DNA of 64,000 bases from Lachnospiraceae bacterium (GTDB lineage Bacteria; Bacillota; Clostridia; Lachnospirales; Lachnospiraceae), in NCBI GenBank assembly GCA_910574185.1, contig CAJSZQ010000015.1, forward strand, positions 1-64,000, read 5' to 3'. A program made the translations under genes and the position numbers. Below, in pieces: positions 1 to 9,777 of the stretch (position 1 is its first letter; each line of letters opens with the position of its first letter). Below the pieces are notes generated by a model. It saw only the letters and a list, made by a program, of their open reading frames with translations. It searched no databases and was not told the origin of the DNA.

Positions 1-37
1 GCTTTTTGTGGGGAATCTTTTTTTCTTGCCATAAAAT

Positions 38-83
38 AAACCTCCAAACTGAGTAATTTTATCTTACATCAGTTTGGAGGTTT
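38..83 (-). terminator. Intrinsic terminator after the coiled-coil gene
   Basis: A 15-bp perfect inverted repeat (38-52 with 69-83, arm AAACCTCCAAACTGA) lies just below the stop codon at 93. Read on the minus strand it is followed by a T-rich stretch (TTTATTTTAT). It would end the minus-strand transcript carrying the 93-713 gene. Confidence 0.75.
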
Positions 84-92
84 ACACAATCT

Positions 93-713
93 TTAGGATA
101 CTCCCTGCAATTCCAACACAGGTTCTAACTGTGCGGTTAACCGCTCTGTCTTTTCTATCTTTTCCAGCTTGCGCTCCGCTGCATCCGACCCTAGTTTCAT
201 CTCCGATTTGCATACCTGCTTATCGCCTTCCTGTCTGACGCGTACCTGCTCCGTTGTCTGTACCTTATCCAAAGTCACTGCCAGTTCTGTCAGTCTCGCG
301 GCGGTTTCATCCGCCGATTCTGCCGCCGTTTTATTTTGCGGCTTCTGGTACGTATGATTTTCTTCCGGCTCATTTTCCGCTTGCTTTGCCATCTCTGCAG
401 CAATCTGATTATCCAGCTCCTCCAACTGTTTCTCATATTCCTCTAATTGCTCCTGCAAACCGGAAGACACCGTTCCACTCTCTTCATCCAGAGACTTTTT
501 AATCAGTGACTCCTTATTCATCTGCAGCATTTCCTTCTGGCTCATCAGATTTGCCAGCACATTCGCCGACTTTCCCTGCTGAGAAATAACCGCCTTGTCG
601 CTCCGCATCATTCCTCCGGCATTTTGCATACTTACTCCCTGTTTCTGATTCATGGACGGATTCAGCCCTCTTGCCTGAAAAAGTTCTGTTGTCTGTCCTG
701 CATAGATTCGCAT
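93..713 (-). CDS. Hypothetical coiled-coil protein, 206 aa
   Basis: I do not recognise a named family. The product has no signal peptide or membrane segment, so it should be cytoplasmic. Residues about 50-115 are rich in Glu, Gln, Lys and Leu with heptad spacing (QEQLEEYEKQLEELDNQIA), which predicts a coiled coil. The rest is polar and low in hydrophobics, and the C-terminal third is also Glu/Lys/Arg-rich. The start is well supported by AAGGAGG about 8 nt upstream of the ATG. It is the last gene before a strong terminator and lies 83 nt downstream of the histidine kinase gene, so it could be co-transcribed with the two-component system. No function is assigned. Confidence 0.7.
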   Translation of the reverse strand: MRIYAGQTTELFQARGLNPSMNQKQGVSMQNAGGMMRSDKAVISQQGKSANVLANLMSQKEMLQMNKESLIKKSLDEESGTVSSGLQEQLEEYEKQLEELDNQIAAEMAKQAENEPEENHTYQKPQNKTAAESADETAARLTELAVTLDKVQTTEQVRVRQEGDKQVCKSEMKLGSDAAERKLEKIEKTERLTAQLEPVLELQGVS

Positions 714-796
714 GATTCATTCCTCCTTGTCATCCCAGTTTCTTATTTCACCATCGGACAAACGGCCGCCATTCTTTATATATCTGTTGCAAACGG

Positions 797-2110
797 TCAC
801 TTTTCTGCCGCAGAAGGCAGAGGAAGCATCACGCTCAACACAAAACAAGAATCGCTTTTCATGTCCAGTACTCCTCCATACCGCCCGACAACTGCCCGGA
901 TATTCTGCAGACCAATCCCATGACCACTCGTATGCTTTTCAGATATCACTCTCCCCTCCTGCACCGAAACCGGGGAAAAGACAGAATTCTTAACCTCCAA
1001 TACCCAGTAATCCCCATGCATTCCGGCCCTTACCTTTATCCACCCGGAAGACTTTCTGGCGTCGCCGCCCCGTTTGCAGGCTTCCATTGCATTATCCAGT
1101 GCATTTGCCAGAATACAGCAAAGATCGACGGGCGCCATCTGCTCTTCTCCAGGCGCACGCATAGAAATATCCATATCAATTCCCCATTCCTTTGCCTGTT
1201 GGCATTTGGGATTTAGTAATGCATCCGCAAAAACTGACCCTGTCTGTACCGCAGGCTTTCCAGTTTCCATGCGAATATTCAATTCTTCCAGATACTTAAC
1301 CGCCTCCTTTGTCTTTTCCTCTGACAAAAGCTGCGCAAGACACAGCCCATGATTTTTGATATCATGCCGAATTTTCATCATCTGTTCGTATTGTCCCGCC
1401 AAGGCTTCCATATGTCGCCCCATCATCTGATACTGCTGGCTCTCCAGCCGCTTAGCCAGACTCGCGTCTAATCTGACAATACAGTATACATGCAGTACCG
1501 CGCCGCCAAACGCAACCAGAATGCATGGAACAGCCATTGCAAGTACCGTCTTCGACGTCCAGTCGCCAACGCCTCCAAACATTGCCGTCATCATAGAAAC
1601 TGCCGCATAGATAAACAAAATAACCGGCATCAGATACAGGGCGTCCTGGTTTTCAAAATCCTGCTTGAGTATACAAAGCTTACGCTGCAATACCTCCATC
1701 ATTGTGAACTGCACGATACTGGCTATAATGCCGGCAACGCTTATAGCCATATCGGAGCAGCCGGCCTCTCCCTGCCGAATCGCCAGACCATCAAATAGAA
1801 TGAGGAACATATCACATACCAGCTCTGCCCCGCAGTACATCCACAGCGTGAAAAAGACCTTCTTAATCACACTTCCATAAAACAACAGTACATTAAGCAA
1901 AAATGCGCATCCACACAGATAAATGAGGTTTCCCCACAGCGTAACAGCCAGAGAAAGCCTCACATTGATTTGCCCATATAAAACATTTCCTATATAAAAC
2001 CATAGATATGTATATTGGATTTTTGAACCAAGCATTTTATCCAGGAAACGGTATCTGAGGTAAGTATCCAAAAACCCCCATAGAATTGTACCGACAACCG
2101 TAAAACTCAA
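797..2110 (-). CDS. Sensor histidine kinase, GHKL/AgrC-like, 437 aa
   Basis: Membrane sensor kinase of the AgrC-like type. The N-terminal ~215 residues are hydrophobic and hold about five or six membrane segments. A coiled linker follows, then the H-box RHDIKNH with the likely phospho-acceptor His249. The GHKL ATPase domain has the N-box NALDNAMEAC and the G-box GHGIGLQNI. The start codon is TTG and overlaps the stop of the response regulator gene (TTGA), so translation is probably coupled. The partner is the LytTR regulator immediately upstream. Kinases of this type often sense peptides, but no precursor peptide gene is visible here, so the ligand is unknown. Confidence 0.9.
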   Translation of the reverse strand: MSFTVVGTILWGFLDTYLRYRFLDKMLGSKIQYTYLWFYIGNVLYGQINVRLSLAVTLWGNLIYLCGCAFLLNVLLFYGSVIKKVFFTLWMYCGAELVCDMFLILFDGLAIRQGEAGCSDMAISVAGIIASIVQFTMMEVLQRKLCILKQDFENQDALYLMPVILFIYAAVSMMTAMFGGVGDWTSKTVLAMAVPCILVAFGGAVLHVYCIVRLDASLAKRLESQQYQMMGRHMEALAGQYEQMMKIRHDIKNHGLCLAQLLSEEKTKEAVKYLEELNIRMETGKPAVQTGSVFADALLNPKCQQAKEWGIDMDISMRAPGEEQMAPVDLCCILANALDNAMEACKRGGDARKSSGWIKVRAGMHGDYWVLEVKNSVFSPVSVQEGRVISEKHTSGHGIGLQNIRAVVGRYGGVLDMKSDSCFVLSVMLPLPSAAEK

Positions 2111-2841
2111 AACACATCCCCGCTTTCCTTCAAATACTGCATAAATGCCAGCCCAAACAGCCGATGTCTCCGCTTTGACAGTGGAATACTTTCCGCATAA
2201 TCTAGCCGGACATTCTGGTTATCGTAGCTTACCACATGACTTAGATTCACGATATAGCTCCTGTGGCATTTAAAAAACAGATTTGGGAGAGTCTTCTCCA
2301 ATTCTTCTAATTTTCCGTAATATGAAATAGTCTCTCCTGCTGTATGCAGATAAATCTTCCGATTCATAACTTCCAGATACAGTACCTCCCGAAACGGAAT
2401 CCGCCGTACTGCCGCCCCCTGCCTGACCACAATTGTGTGCTCCATCTCTCTTTTCAGATTGAAACAACACCTTAAAAGTACCTCTTCCAGCTTCTTTGTC
2501 TCAACTGGTTTCACCAGATAATGGAACGCCTGAACATCGTATGCCTCAACCGCATAACGCTCATACGATGTGATAAAGATAATTTTCCCTTCATCCCCTC
2601 GCCCGCGCAGCCGTTTCGCCAATTCCATTCCACTGCATGGCCCCATGACAATATCAAGCAGCAGGATATCAAACGCCTCCCTCGCCAGCAGCGCAGTCCC
2701 ATTCACAAAAGTCTCTATCTGATAAGTAATCGGATATTTATCCAATATTCCATGAATCATACCAGTTAACCGCTCCAGAAATACTGGCTCATCTTCGCAC
2801 ACCGCAATCCGAATCAACGTTATATCCCGCCTTCCTCTCAC
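2107..2841 (-). CDS. LytTR-family response regulator
   Basis: Two-domain transcriptional regulator. The receiver domain (about residues 9-125) has the acidic pocket CEDE and the phospho-acceptor Asp63 in LLLDIVMG. The C-terminal LytTR DNA-binding domain (about 140-240) includes RKIYLHT and the typical FFKCHRSYIVNL. It pairs with the overlapping GHKL kinase gene. Two starts are possible: GTG at 2841 with AGGTGG upstream, or TTG at 2817, which has GGAAGG at good spacing and gives the usual N-terminus (M)IRIAVCEDE. The shorter form (236 aa) fits the family better. Targets are unknown. Confidence 0.9.
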   Translation of the reverse strand: MRGRRDITLIRIAVCEDEPVFLERLTGMIHGILDKYPITYQIETFVNGTALLAREAFDILLLDIVMGPCSGMELAKRLRGRGDEGKIIFITSYERYAVEAYDVQAFHYLVKPVETKKLEEVLLRCCFNLKREMEHTIVVRQGAAVRRIPFREVLYLEVMNRKIYLHTAGETISYYGKLEELEKTLPNLFFKCHRSYIVNLSHVVSYDNQNVRLDYAESIPLSKRRHRLFGLAFMQYLKESGDVF

Positions 2842-2871
2842 AATTCTCTGCCACCTAAAATACAGGCTTTT

Positions 2872-3870
2872 CTACAAATCCACTCTCCTGAGCCACGCTT
2901 CTATATTCCGGAACATCTCTTCTTCCTCCGGAACATCCGAGTGCAGCATCCCGATTCTGTCTCCCATTCCCTGATTATTATACCGGATACCCTTAAGCTC
3001 CCTTGGAAGCTTTTGAATCACTTCCGGTCTCAGAGAATCCGAATAAACCGCCGCGTCCACAATCTGTCCGCTGTCCACCTGAAACTGGATGTCTACCTGC
3101 CCCCATTCAAACCGCTCGGACACTTCATACTGAAATTCAAATTCCTTTCCGTATACCCATTCCCAGGAAGCGTATTTTTCATATAACTCCTGAACGGCCT
3201 GCTTATCCAGCTCCTCTTCTTTGATTATGCGGCTTGGATATCCATACACCTCCTCAAAAGTTTCCCTTAACGCTTTCTTCAACTGGTTTATCGTAAGTTC
3301 CGGATTATAGCTAATCAGATTCGTCACTCTGGAACGAACAGATTTGATACCCTTGGATTCTAATTTTTTCTTAGATACATTCAGATACTTATTCAATTCT
3401 CCGAGCTTCACATCCACCATAATCGTTCCATGGTGGTAGCACCGTCCCTTATGCTCATGAAATGCGTTACCGGAGAATTTCTGCCCCTCCACCAGAATAT
3501 CATTCCTTCCAGAAGCTTCTGCATGAATGCCAAGCTTTTGTACAGCCCTCAGTATAACTTCAAGCTGCCTCTTAAGATTATAATTCTCCTTACTGACCAG
3601 AAAAGTGAAATTTAAATTCCCCAAATCATGGAATACCGCGCCGCCGCCGGAAATACGCCTTGCAATCACCGCGCCGTCTTCTTCAATCCTGCTAATCCGG
3701 CACTCCCTCCATGCATTCTGGTTCTTGCCGATTACAATCGTGTTCTCATTCTGCCACAGATACAGAATTGCTTCATCTTCCCCACATTTGGAAAACAAAT
3801 ATTCCTCCACAGCCAGATTCCTATGTGGATTCACACCTGCGCTCTCGATGTACGCTGTCTTCTTAATCAT
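2872..3870 (-). CDS. lplA: Lipoate-protein ligase A
   Basis: Cytoplasmic enzyme that activates free lipoate with ATP and attaches it to a lysine of the E2 or GcvH proteins of 2-oxoacid dehydrogenases or the glycine cleavage system. The N-terminal BPL/LplA domain carries the family signatures RRISGGGAVFHD (about residues 71-82) and GQKFSGNAFHEHKGRCYHHGT (split here as GQKFSGNAF then HEHKGRCYHHGT). An accessory C-terminal domain completes the long form at 332 aa, the normal length. No lipoate-dependent complex is encoded in the window. It sits 30 nt upstream of the response regulator gene on the same strand, but the functional link is not clear. Confidence 0.93.
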   Translation of the reverse strand: MIKKTAYIESAGVNPHRNLAVEEYLFSKCGEDEAILYLWQNENTIVIGKNQNAWRECRISRIEEDGAVIARRISGGGAVFHDLGNLNFTFLVSKENYNLKRQLEVILRAVQKLGIHAEASGRNDILVEGQKFSGNAFHEHKGRCYHHGTIMVDVKLGELNKYLNVSKKKLESKGIKSVRSRVTNLISYNPELTINQLKKALRETFEEVYGYPSRIIKEEELDKQAVQELYEKYASWEWVYGKEFEFQYEVSERFEWGQVDIQFQVDSGQIVDAAVYSDSLRPEVIQKLPRELKGIRYNNQGMGDRIGMLHSDVPEEEEMFRNIEAWLRRVDL

Positions 3871-4034
3871 GTCAATCTCCTCTCTCCTGTATCCTCTCCA
3901 ATATTTTTACCAATCCTACGAAAATTTACCCCATCCAGTCACTAATCAGATTCATAAGCTGTATGCATCGCATGTCATCGCCAGACAAAATATCCTGCGG
4001 CCCGCTTCCCTGACAGAGCTTGTCTTCTGTGATA

Positions 4035-4631
4035 TTATTCTGACTGATAACTATCCATACGCTCGCTCACAGACGCCTCGCAGCTTCGCATTGCCAGTAT
4101 AGTCTTCTCAAACAATTCGTTTAATTCCCATCCCAGACGTTCTGCTCCTTCTGAAATCACTTCTCTGGAGCACCCGGCGGCAAACCGCTTGTCCTTAAAT
4201 TTCTTCTTCAGACTCTTAACTTCCATATCCATCACACTTTTTGACGGCCGCATAAGCGCCGCAGACCAGATAAGTCCGGTCAGTTCGTCTGCTGCGAACA
4301 GTACCTTCTCCATCTCATGCTTTGGCTCCAAATCACTGCAGATACCATATCCATGAGAACATATACTATAAATCATATCTTCTCCGACATTGCTTTCTCT
4401 TAGAAGTTCTGGCGCCTTCTTACAATGCTCCTCCGGATACAATTCAAAATCAATATCATGAAGAAGACCGGTAATCCCCCAGTACTCTTCTTCGTCACTA
4501 TACCCCAAGTCTTTTGCATACCAACGCATCACGCCCTCCACCGTCAAGGCATGTTGAATATGAAAAGGTTCCTTATTGTATTTTTTAAGAAGAGCATATG
4601 CTTCTTCCCTGGTTAATCTGCTTGTCATCAT
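4035..4631 (-). CDS. HD-domain phosphohydrolase-like protein, 198 aa
   Basis: Predicted cytoplasmic metal-dependent phosphohydrolase of the small stand-alone HD family. The metal-binding pattern is visible: His24/His27 in FHIQHALTV, the HD pair His58-Asp59 in GLLHDIDFE, a further His in SICSHGYG, and the distal Asp in FAADELTGLI. The start has AGGAGGAG upstream. The protein is a single domain without a partner catalytic or sensory module. The substrate cannot be read from the sequence. It is 30 nt downstream of the cysteine desulfidase-like gene and may be co-transcribed with it. Confidence 0.82.
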   Translation of the reverse strand: MMTSRLTREEAYALLKKYNKEPFHIQHALTVEGVMRWYAKDLGYSDEEEYWGITGLLHDIDFELYPEEHCKKAPELLRESNVGEDMIYSICSHGYGICSDLEPKHEMEKVLFAADELTGLIWSAALMRPSKSVMDMEVKSLKKKFKDKRFAAGCSREVISEGAERLGWELNELFEKTILAMRSCEASVSERMDSYQSE

Positions 4632-4661
4632 TTTAAAATCTCCTCCTTATTATCACGAATA

Positions 4662-5954
4662 TTAACATTCCTGATTTACATTTATCCTGTCAATCATCAC
4701 ATTCAGAATCTCGGTATCTGTCGAGCGCATCCCTACGCGTCCGATATAACCCATGCTCTTAATGGTCTCCTCAATATCGCCCTTGATAATCCCTTCCCCG
4801 GGCAGGAAACTTCTATTTTGAATACTTAAGTGAAATGCCATCAGCGCCGCGTCTACTGAGGAGGCAATCTTCGCCGCACAGGACGGCTTAGCCCCGTCGC
4901 ATACGATACCGCCCACATTTCCAAGGGTATTAATTATCGTAAGAGACACCTGCTCATAACTGCCGCCGTACATATAAGTAATCCCTGCTCCTGCTCCGCA
5001 CGCGGCGCTTACTGCGCCGCAGTATGCCGACAGACTTCCTATGTAGTGTTTCTGATGAATAGCAATCAGATTACTCACCACCAACGCACGATACATCTTC
5101 TCTCTGGAAACCTCCCACTCCTCTGCATAGACAATGACAGGCAGCGAAACCGTCATTCCCTGATTTCCGCTTCCAGAATTGATTACCACCGGAAGCGAAC
5201 ATCCTCCCATTCGCGCGTCGCTCCCCGCCGCAGCCCTGGCACATGCTCTGGTAGTAGCAGATTTCCCCCAGACATGCATCAGCGTTTTGCCAATCTGAGC
5301 GCCATAATTATTGTCCAGCCCTTCCTGTGCAATCGCCGAATTGAGCTCCACCTGCCGGGTAATAATCTCATCAATATCCTCCATCCTGACCTGATTCGCA
5401 AAGTCCAGAATATCCTTCACCGTTAGCTTTGACTTATCTGCGCCGGCTTCCTCTGACTCTGCCTCCACCGGACGCTCAAGAATTATCTCTCCATCCTTCA
5501 CAATCTTAATTACATTGGTATGGTGACTTACAATCGTGACCTCTGCAAAATGTCCGGCCTTTATAACTCTTGCGGTAATAAAAAGATTCTCCACTCCATC
5601 CACCAGATTACAAGTACAGATTTTCTTAGCAGCAAGTTCTCTCGTCCGCTCAATATGCTCTGGCGTAATCCCTTCCAATACTTCCAGTTCCCTGTCCGAA
5701 TCGCCGCCTACCGCGCCCAGAATCGCAGCGGCGTCAATCCCCTTCATTCCACCGGAATTAGGAACCGTAACTCCTTTTACATTCTTAATAATATTTCCAC
5801 TGCAATCCATCTCAATCCTCTCAGGAAATTCTCCTAACACCTGCACTGCTTTTGCGGAGGCAAATGCAATGGCAATCGGCTCCGTACATCCTAAAGCCGG
5901 AACCAGCTCATGTGTCAGAATATTCACATAATTATCATATAAGTTCTTATCCAT
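4662..5954 (-). CDS. cyuA: L-cysteine desulfidase / serine dehydratase alpha-like (CyuA/YhaM family)
   Basis: Member of the UPF0597/CyuA family, oxygen-sensitive [4Fe-4S] enzymes that release sulfide and ammonia from L-cysteine to give pyruvate. The family is related to the L-serine dehydratase alpha chain. Diagnostic parts are the N-terminal LVPALGCTEPIAIAFA with its conserved Cys, the glycine-rich VPNSGGMKG, and the C-terminal Cys cluster (SAYCGAVSAACGAG and GGIVCDGAKPSCAAKIA) that should ligate the cluster. The start is taken as ATG 5954 (AGGTGG 8 nt upstream, 430 aa). A GTG at 5966 would add four residues. A serine or threonine substrate cannot be excluded. Confidence 0.85.
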   Translation of the reverse strand: MDKNLYDNYVNILTHELVPALGCTEPIAIAFASAKAVQVLGEFPERIEMDCSGNIIKNVKGVTVPNSGGMKGIDAAAILGAVGGDSDRELEVLEGITPEHIERTRELAAKKICTCNLVDGVENLFITARVIKAGHFAEVTIVSHHTNVIKIVKDGEIILERPVEAESEEAGADKSKLTVKDILDFANQVRMEDIDEIITRQVELNSAIAQEGLDNNYGAQIGKTLMHVWGKSATTRACARAAAGSDARMGGCSLPVVINSGSGNQGMTVSLPVIVYAEEWEVSREKMYRALVVSNLIAIHQKHYIGSLSAYCGAVSAACGAGAGITYMYGGSYEQVSLTIINTLGNVGGIVCDGAKPSCAAKIASSVDAALMAFHLSIQNRSFLPGEGIIKGDIEETIKSMGYIGRVGMRSTDTEILNVMIDRINVNQEC

Positions 5955-6049
5955 CTTCTTTACCACCTTTCTCCTCTTATGTATATCTTTTCAAAATCAG
6001 ACTTCTTTCGACTGGACTGATATTTCATATATATCGAAAATACCTGTTT

Positions 6050-6487
6050 TCAAAACAATCCTAATATTTTCTCATGGAATCCATTGTAAACCGTATCATA
6101 ATCCACATACTGCAGGCTTCTGTTCTTGAGTCCCCTTCGGCATGAGACCAATACTCCGTCCGCAATTACTTTCCCCATCTCTCCCTGTTTCAAAATCATA
6201 GGAAATACATAATATACCAGAAACAGACTCAGCTCTGACTTTGTTCTGGCGTCTAGCTTCCCACGCTTATTAGAGCATGTCTTTACCATTGCCTGCATAA
6301 TGCATTCCCCAATCTCTTCTGCCGCGGCTTCACCGCTTGCCGCCTGCTCTGCATACTCCCGCATTTCAACAAAATAATGCTCATGTTCCCGCTCAAATTC
6401 TCTGAAAAATATCTCGTAGCCTTTCTTTTTTAACGAAGTCAGCATCGTAACCCTTTCGGCAAAAATGATTTCTATTCCCTGAAGCAT
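6050..6487 (-). CDS. Hypothetical protein, 145 aa
   Basis: Unrecognised small protein with a convincing start (GGAGGAGATAAA before the ATG). It is predicted to be mostly helical and soluble, apart from one moderately hydrophobic helix (SLFLVYYVFPMIL, about residues 86-98). The central part is acidic (HYFVEMREYAEQAASGEAAAE written as HYFVEMREYAEQ then AASGEAAAE). It shares the minus-strand direction with the cyuA-like gene 95 nt downstream and may lie in the same transcript. The helical C-terminal part is reminiscent of ligand-binding domains of TetR-type regulators, but there is no helix-turn-helix at the N-terminus, so I assign no function. Confidence 0.6.
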   Translation of the reverse strand: MLQGIEIIFAERVTMLTSLKKKGYEIFFREFEREHEHYFVEMREYAEQAASGEAAAEEIGECIMQAMVKTCSNKRGKLDARTKSELSLFLVYYVFPMILKQGEMGKVIADGVLVSCRRGLKNRSLQYVDYDTVYNGFHEKILGLF

Positions 6488-7001
6488 TTTATCTCCTCCA
6501 TCTCCATTTCAATAGTATGTCGCTGCCAATATACAGAAGACGCAAAAAACGGTTACTGGTCATTCTGCGACCAGTAACAAGCGCTAATTTACTCAAAAAT
6601 TCGCGCAGTGACGTACCAAATATATCTAAAAACTGCATCACACTAGCAGTATAGCATGTTCCTGGTCACAGGTAAACAGGAACGTTCCTGGCACAGTGAT
6701 TCTAAATTTGTTACTGTTCACTCCGTCCACAGCAACTTTCGCAAATCCATTTATAATTCGCTTCGCGAATGAAATTTGCTCACATCTAAATCACTTTCTT
6801 ACGTATTTTGCCCTAAAGGACTAGATTCACGTCACAGAGAATGCAAAGTACTGTGTGAACAACAACCTAAATTTCTCAGACATTACAGTTCATATGCAGT
6901 ATCATAATGTACAAACCTCGGCGATATCCATGCACATGTTTAGACATTCTGTCTGCTGGCAGTTTTCTTAAAATATACCAGTTAAACAGTACGGACTGAC
7001 A
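6488..7001. other. Non-coding spacer with short hairpins, probably decayed repeat DNA
   Basis: 514 nt without a supportable gene. It holds a perfect 10-bp stem (GTTACTGGTC, 6552-6561, with 6569-6578), a second repeat around 6659-6683 (GTTCCTG with CAGGAAC), a GTTACTGTTCAC motif near 6706-6718 and a small ATTCGC/GCGAAT hairpin near 6757-6771. The GTTAC-GTTCA motif also bounds hairpins at 13.2 and 45.6 kb, so this may be an eroded copy of such an element. No promoter or terminator stands out. Confidence 0.45.
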
Positions 7002-7766
7002 TTAAGCCAGTCCGTACATCTTCTTCGCATTTTCTTCTGTCTGCCGGATAACCTCTTTAGCCGACACCCCTTTTATTTCTGCAATTCCTTCCGCTGCATA
7101 TCTGATATAACCGGAATGGTTTCGTTTCCCCCGGAACGGTACTGGCGCCAGATAAGGACAATCTGTCTCAAGAACAATGGACGTTAGCGGAATTTCCGCT
7201 ACAACTTCCTTAAGCTTCCTGCCATTCTTGAATGTTACCACCCCGCCAACGCCAATATAATAACCCATCTTCACATATTCCTTCGCCATCTCTTTGGAAT
7301 ATGAAAAGCAGTGAATGACTCCCTGAAGACCTCTTCCGTATTCCTGCATAATCTCCATGGTATCTGCCGCCGCTTCCCGGCTGTGAATCAGCACAGGAAG
7401 TGATAGTTCTTTTGCAAGAGCAAGCTGACGGATAAACCATTTTTTCTGAAGGTCATGAGATTCATTGTCCCAGTAATAGTCCAGTCCAATCTCCCCAACC
7501 GCAATTACCTTATCTTTCTGAAATTGCTCTTTCATCTTTGCGAAGGTCTCTTCATTCAAAGCGCCCACTTCATCGGGGTGAACGCCTACCGCCGCATACA
7601 TAAACGGGTACTTCTGCACCATCTCAGGTACAGTAAAGCAGGAGCGATAAGAAGCTCCCACATTTACAATTGTACCGACACCCTGCTCTGGCATAGAAGC
7701 CAGAAGCTCTTCTCTGTCTTCATCAAACTGGCTGCTGTCGTAATGCGCATGCGTGTCAAATATCAT
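7002..7766 (-). CDS. tatD: TatD-family metal-dependent DNase
   Basis: Predicted cytoplasmic amidohydrolase-fold nuclease acting on DNA 3' ends. Metal-binding residues are visible: DTHAHYD at the N-terminus, Glu in AVGEIGLDYYWD, His in PVLIHSREA and VIHCFSYS, and Asp in LETDCPYLAP. The true start is ATG 7766 (N-terminus MIFDTHAHYD), preceded by AGAGGTGG; upstream in-frame codons lack a site and extend beyond the family N-terminus. At 254 aa it is the normal length. It follows metG by 73 nt on the same strand, a common arrangement in Firmicutes that suggests co-transcription. Confidence 0.94.
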   Translation of the reverse strand: MIFDTHAHYDSSQFDEDREELLASMPEQGVGTIVNVGASYRSCFTVPEMVQKYPFMYAAVGVHPDEVGALNEETFAKMKEQFQKDKVIAVGEIGLDYYWDNESHDLQKKWFIRQLALAKELSLPVLIHSREAAADTMEIMQEYGRGLQGVIHCFSYSKEMAKEYVKMGYYIGVGGVVTFKNGRKLKEVVAEIPLTSIVLETDCPYLAPVPFRGKRNHSGYIRYAAEGIAEIKGVSAKEVIRQTEENAKKMYGLA

Positions 7767-7839
7767 ATCTTTCCACCTCTTCTGGCTCAATGTTCTGAAA
7801 ACCCTTATGCAAATATTCCGGATTATTTTCAAACATGTT

Positions 7840-9777
7840 CTAACAAATTTCCGCTCCTGCAGGCATTACCTTTTCCGGCGTCATCAGCGCAAGATTGCCC
7901 TCTGCATCTTCCGCGCACAAAATCATACCCTCTGACATCACCCCTGCAAGCTTGGCTGGTTTCAGATTAACCAGAACCATTACTTTTTTGCCTACCATTT
8001 CTTCTGCACTGTAGTATTTTTTTATCCCGGATACAATCTGCTTAATCTGACTTCCGACTTTCACCTTGGAGCAGAGAAGTTTCTTGGACTTCGGCACTTC
8101 TTCACAAGCAATAATCTCTCCTACCTGAAACTGCATTTTTCCAAAGTCATCAAAAGTAATCTCTGGCTTTGCCACGATATCAATGACCGTCTCCTCTTCT
8201 TTTACTGCCTCTCCCGCCGCGTCGGTATTCACTTCTTCTGCAGACGGATGAAGCTCTTCCACCTTTTTCATCACCTCATTCACGTCCAGTCTCTGAAACA
8301 GAATCTCTGGCTTGTCCGTTACTTTACCGTCTCCAAGCTGAAGCAGAATCTTCTCAGAAGTCTCCGGCATAAACGGCGCAAGCTGCACTGCGCCAGCCTT
8401 AATACTCTCGATTAGATTATAAAGCACCGTCTCCAAACGGTCTTTCGCCGCCTCATCCTTCGCAAGCGCCCAGGGCATAGTCTCGTCAATATATTTATTG
8501 CAGCGTTTAAATAAAGTAAATATCTCAGTTATAGCATCTGCTACCCGCAGCTCATCCATCTTACTTTCTACATGCTTTGGCGTGTTCTCTACTACACTCT
8601 TCAAATCGGCGTCCACTTCTTCAGAGACACCTTTGTCTGTTACGGTTCCTCCGAAATATTTATTCGTCATAGATATCGTACGGTTCACCAGATTTCCAAG
8701 GGTATTCGCCAAATCCGAATTGAGACGCTCCACCATCAGCTCCCAGGAAATCACGCCGTCATTGTCAAATGGCATCTCATGCAGCACAAAATAGCGCACT
8801 GCATCTACTCCAAAGAAATCTACCAATTCGTCCGCATACAGCACATTTCCCTTAGACTTGCTCATCTTACCGTCCCCCTGCAGGAGCCATGGGTGTCCAA
8901 AAATCTGCTTTGGCAGCGGCTCGCCCAACGCCATCAGGAAAATCGGCCAGTAAATAGTATGAAAACGGATAATATCTTTACCAATTAAGTGCAAATCTGC
9001 CGGCCAGTTCTTCCTGTATTGCTCCGTACAATCTCCATCCGCATCATACCCAATTCCGGTAATATAGTTGGTCAGTGCATCCAACCATACATATACCACA
9101 TGCTTATCATCAAAATCTACCGGGATTCCCCATTTAAAAGAGGTTCTGGACACGCATAAATCCTGCAGTCCCGGAAGCAGGAAATTATTCATCATCTCAT
9201 TTTTCCTGGAAACCGGCTGAATAAATTCCGGATGCGCATTGATATGCTCAATCAGCCGGTCCGCATATTTACTCATCTTAAAGAAATACGCTTCTTCTTT
9301 CGCAGGCTTCACCTCGCGCCCGCAGTCCGGACATTTTCCATCCACAAGCTGAGACTCCGTCCAAAACGACTCGCAAGGCGTACAATAAAGTCCTTCATAA
9401 GCCCCTTTGTAAATATCTCCCTGCTCATACAGTTTCCGGAATATCTTCTGAACCTGCTTCTCATGGTCTTCATCGGTAGTCCGGATAAATTTGTTGTAAG
9501 AAGTATTCATCAAATCCCATATATCCTTCACCTGTCCGGCAACGCCGTCAACCAGTTCTTTCGGCGTTATACCTGCTTCCTGCGCTTTCAGCTCAATTTT
9601 CTGACCATGCTCATCGGTTCCCGTCTGGAAAAACACGTCATAGCCCTGACTTCTTTTATACCTGGCAATAGCGTCCGCCAGCACAATCTCGTAGGTATTT
9701 CCGATATGCGGCTTGCTTGAAGTATAAGCAATCGCCGTTGTAATGTAATACTTTGGTTTACTGCATTTCTCACACAT
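7840..9777 (-). CDS. metG: Methionyl-tRNA synthetase
   Basis: Class I synthetase that charges tRNA-Met in the cytosol. The Rossmann core has the HIGH-like motif KPHIGN near residue 20 and KMSKSKGN near residue 300. A CP-domain zinc knuckle is seen as CTPC...CPDCGR (about residues 127-149). An anticodon-binding helical domain follows. The last ~100 residues form the Trbp111/EMAP-II tRNA-binding dimerisation domain (FDDFGKMQFQVGEI). At 645 aa it is the standard long bacterial form. The ATG has AGGAGAG upstream. Expression should be controlled by the methionine T-box leader that precedes it. Confidence 0.97.
   Translation of the reverse strand: MCEKCSKPKYYITTAIAYTSSKPHIGNTYEIVLADAIARYKRSQGYDVFFQTGTDEHGQKIELKAQEAGITPKELVDGVAGQVKDIWDLMNTSYNKFIRTTDEDHEKQVQKIFRKLYEQGDIYKGAYEGLYCTPCESFWTESQLVDGKCPDCGREVKPAKEEAYFFKMSKYADRLIEHINAHPEFIQPVSRKNEMMNNFLLPGLQDLCVSRTSFKWGIPVDFDDKHVVYVWLDALTNYITGIGYDADGDCTEQYRKNWPADLHLIGKDIIRFHTIYWPIFLMALGEPLPKQIFGHPWLLQGDGKMSKSKGNVLYADELVDFFGVDAVRYFVLHEMPFDNDGVISWELMVERLNSDLANTLGNLVNRTISMTNKYFGGTVTDKGVSEEVDADLKSVVENTPKHVESKMDELRVADAITEIFTLFKRCNKYIDETMPWALAKDEAAKDRLETVLYNLIESIKAGAVQLAPFMPETSEKILLQLGDGKVTDKPEILFQRLDVNEVMKKVEELHPSAEEVNTDAAGEAVKEEETVIDIVAKPEITFDDFGKMQFQVGEIIACEEVPKSKKLLCSKVKVGSQIKQIVSGIKKYYSAEEMVGKKVMVLVNLKPAKLAGVMSEGMILCAEDAEGNLALMTPEKVMPAGAEIC

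Noticed and set aside
797..2841. Complete Agr-type quorum system
   Set aside because: The kinase and LytTR regulator fit, but no AgrB-type processing protease or AgrD-like peptide gene was found next to them.
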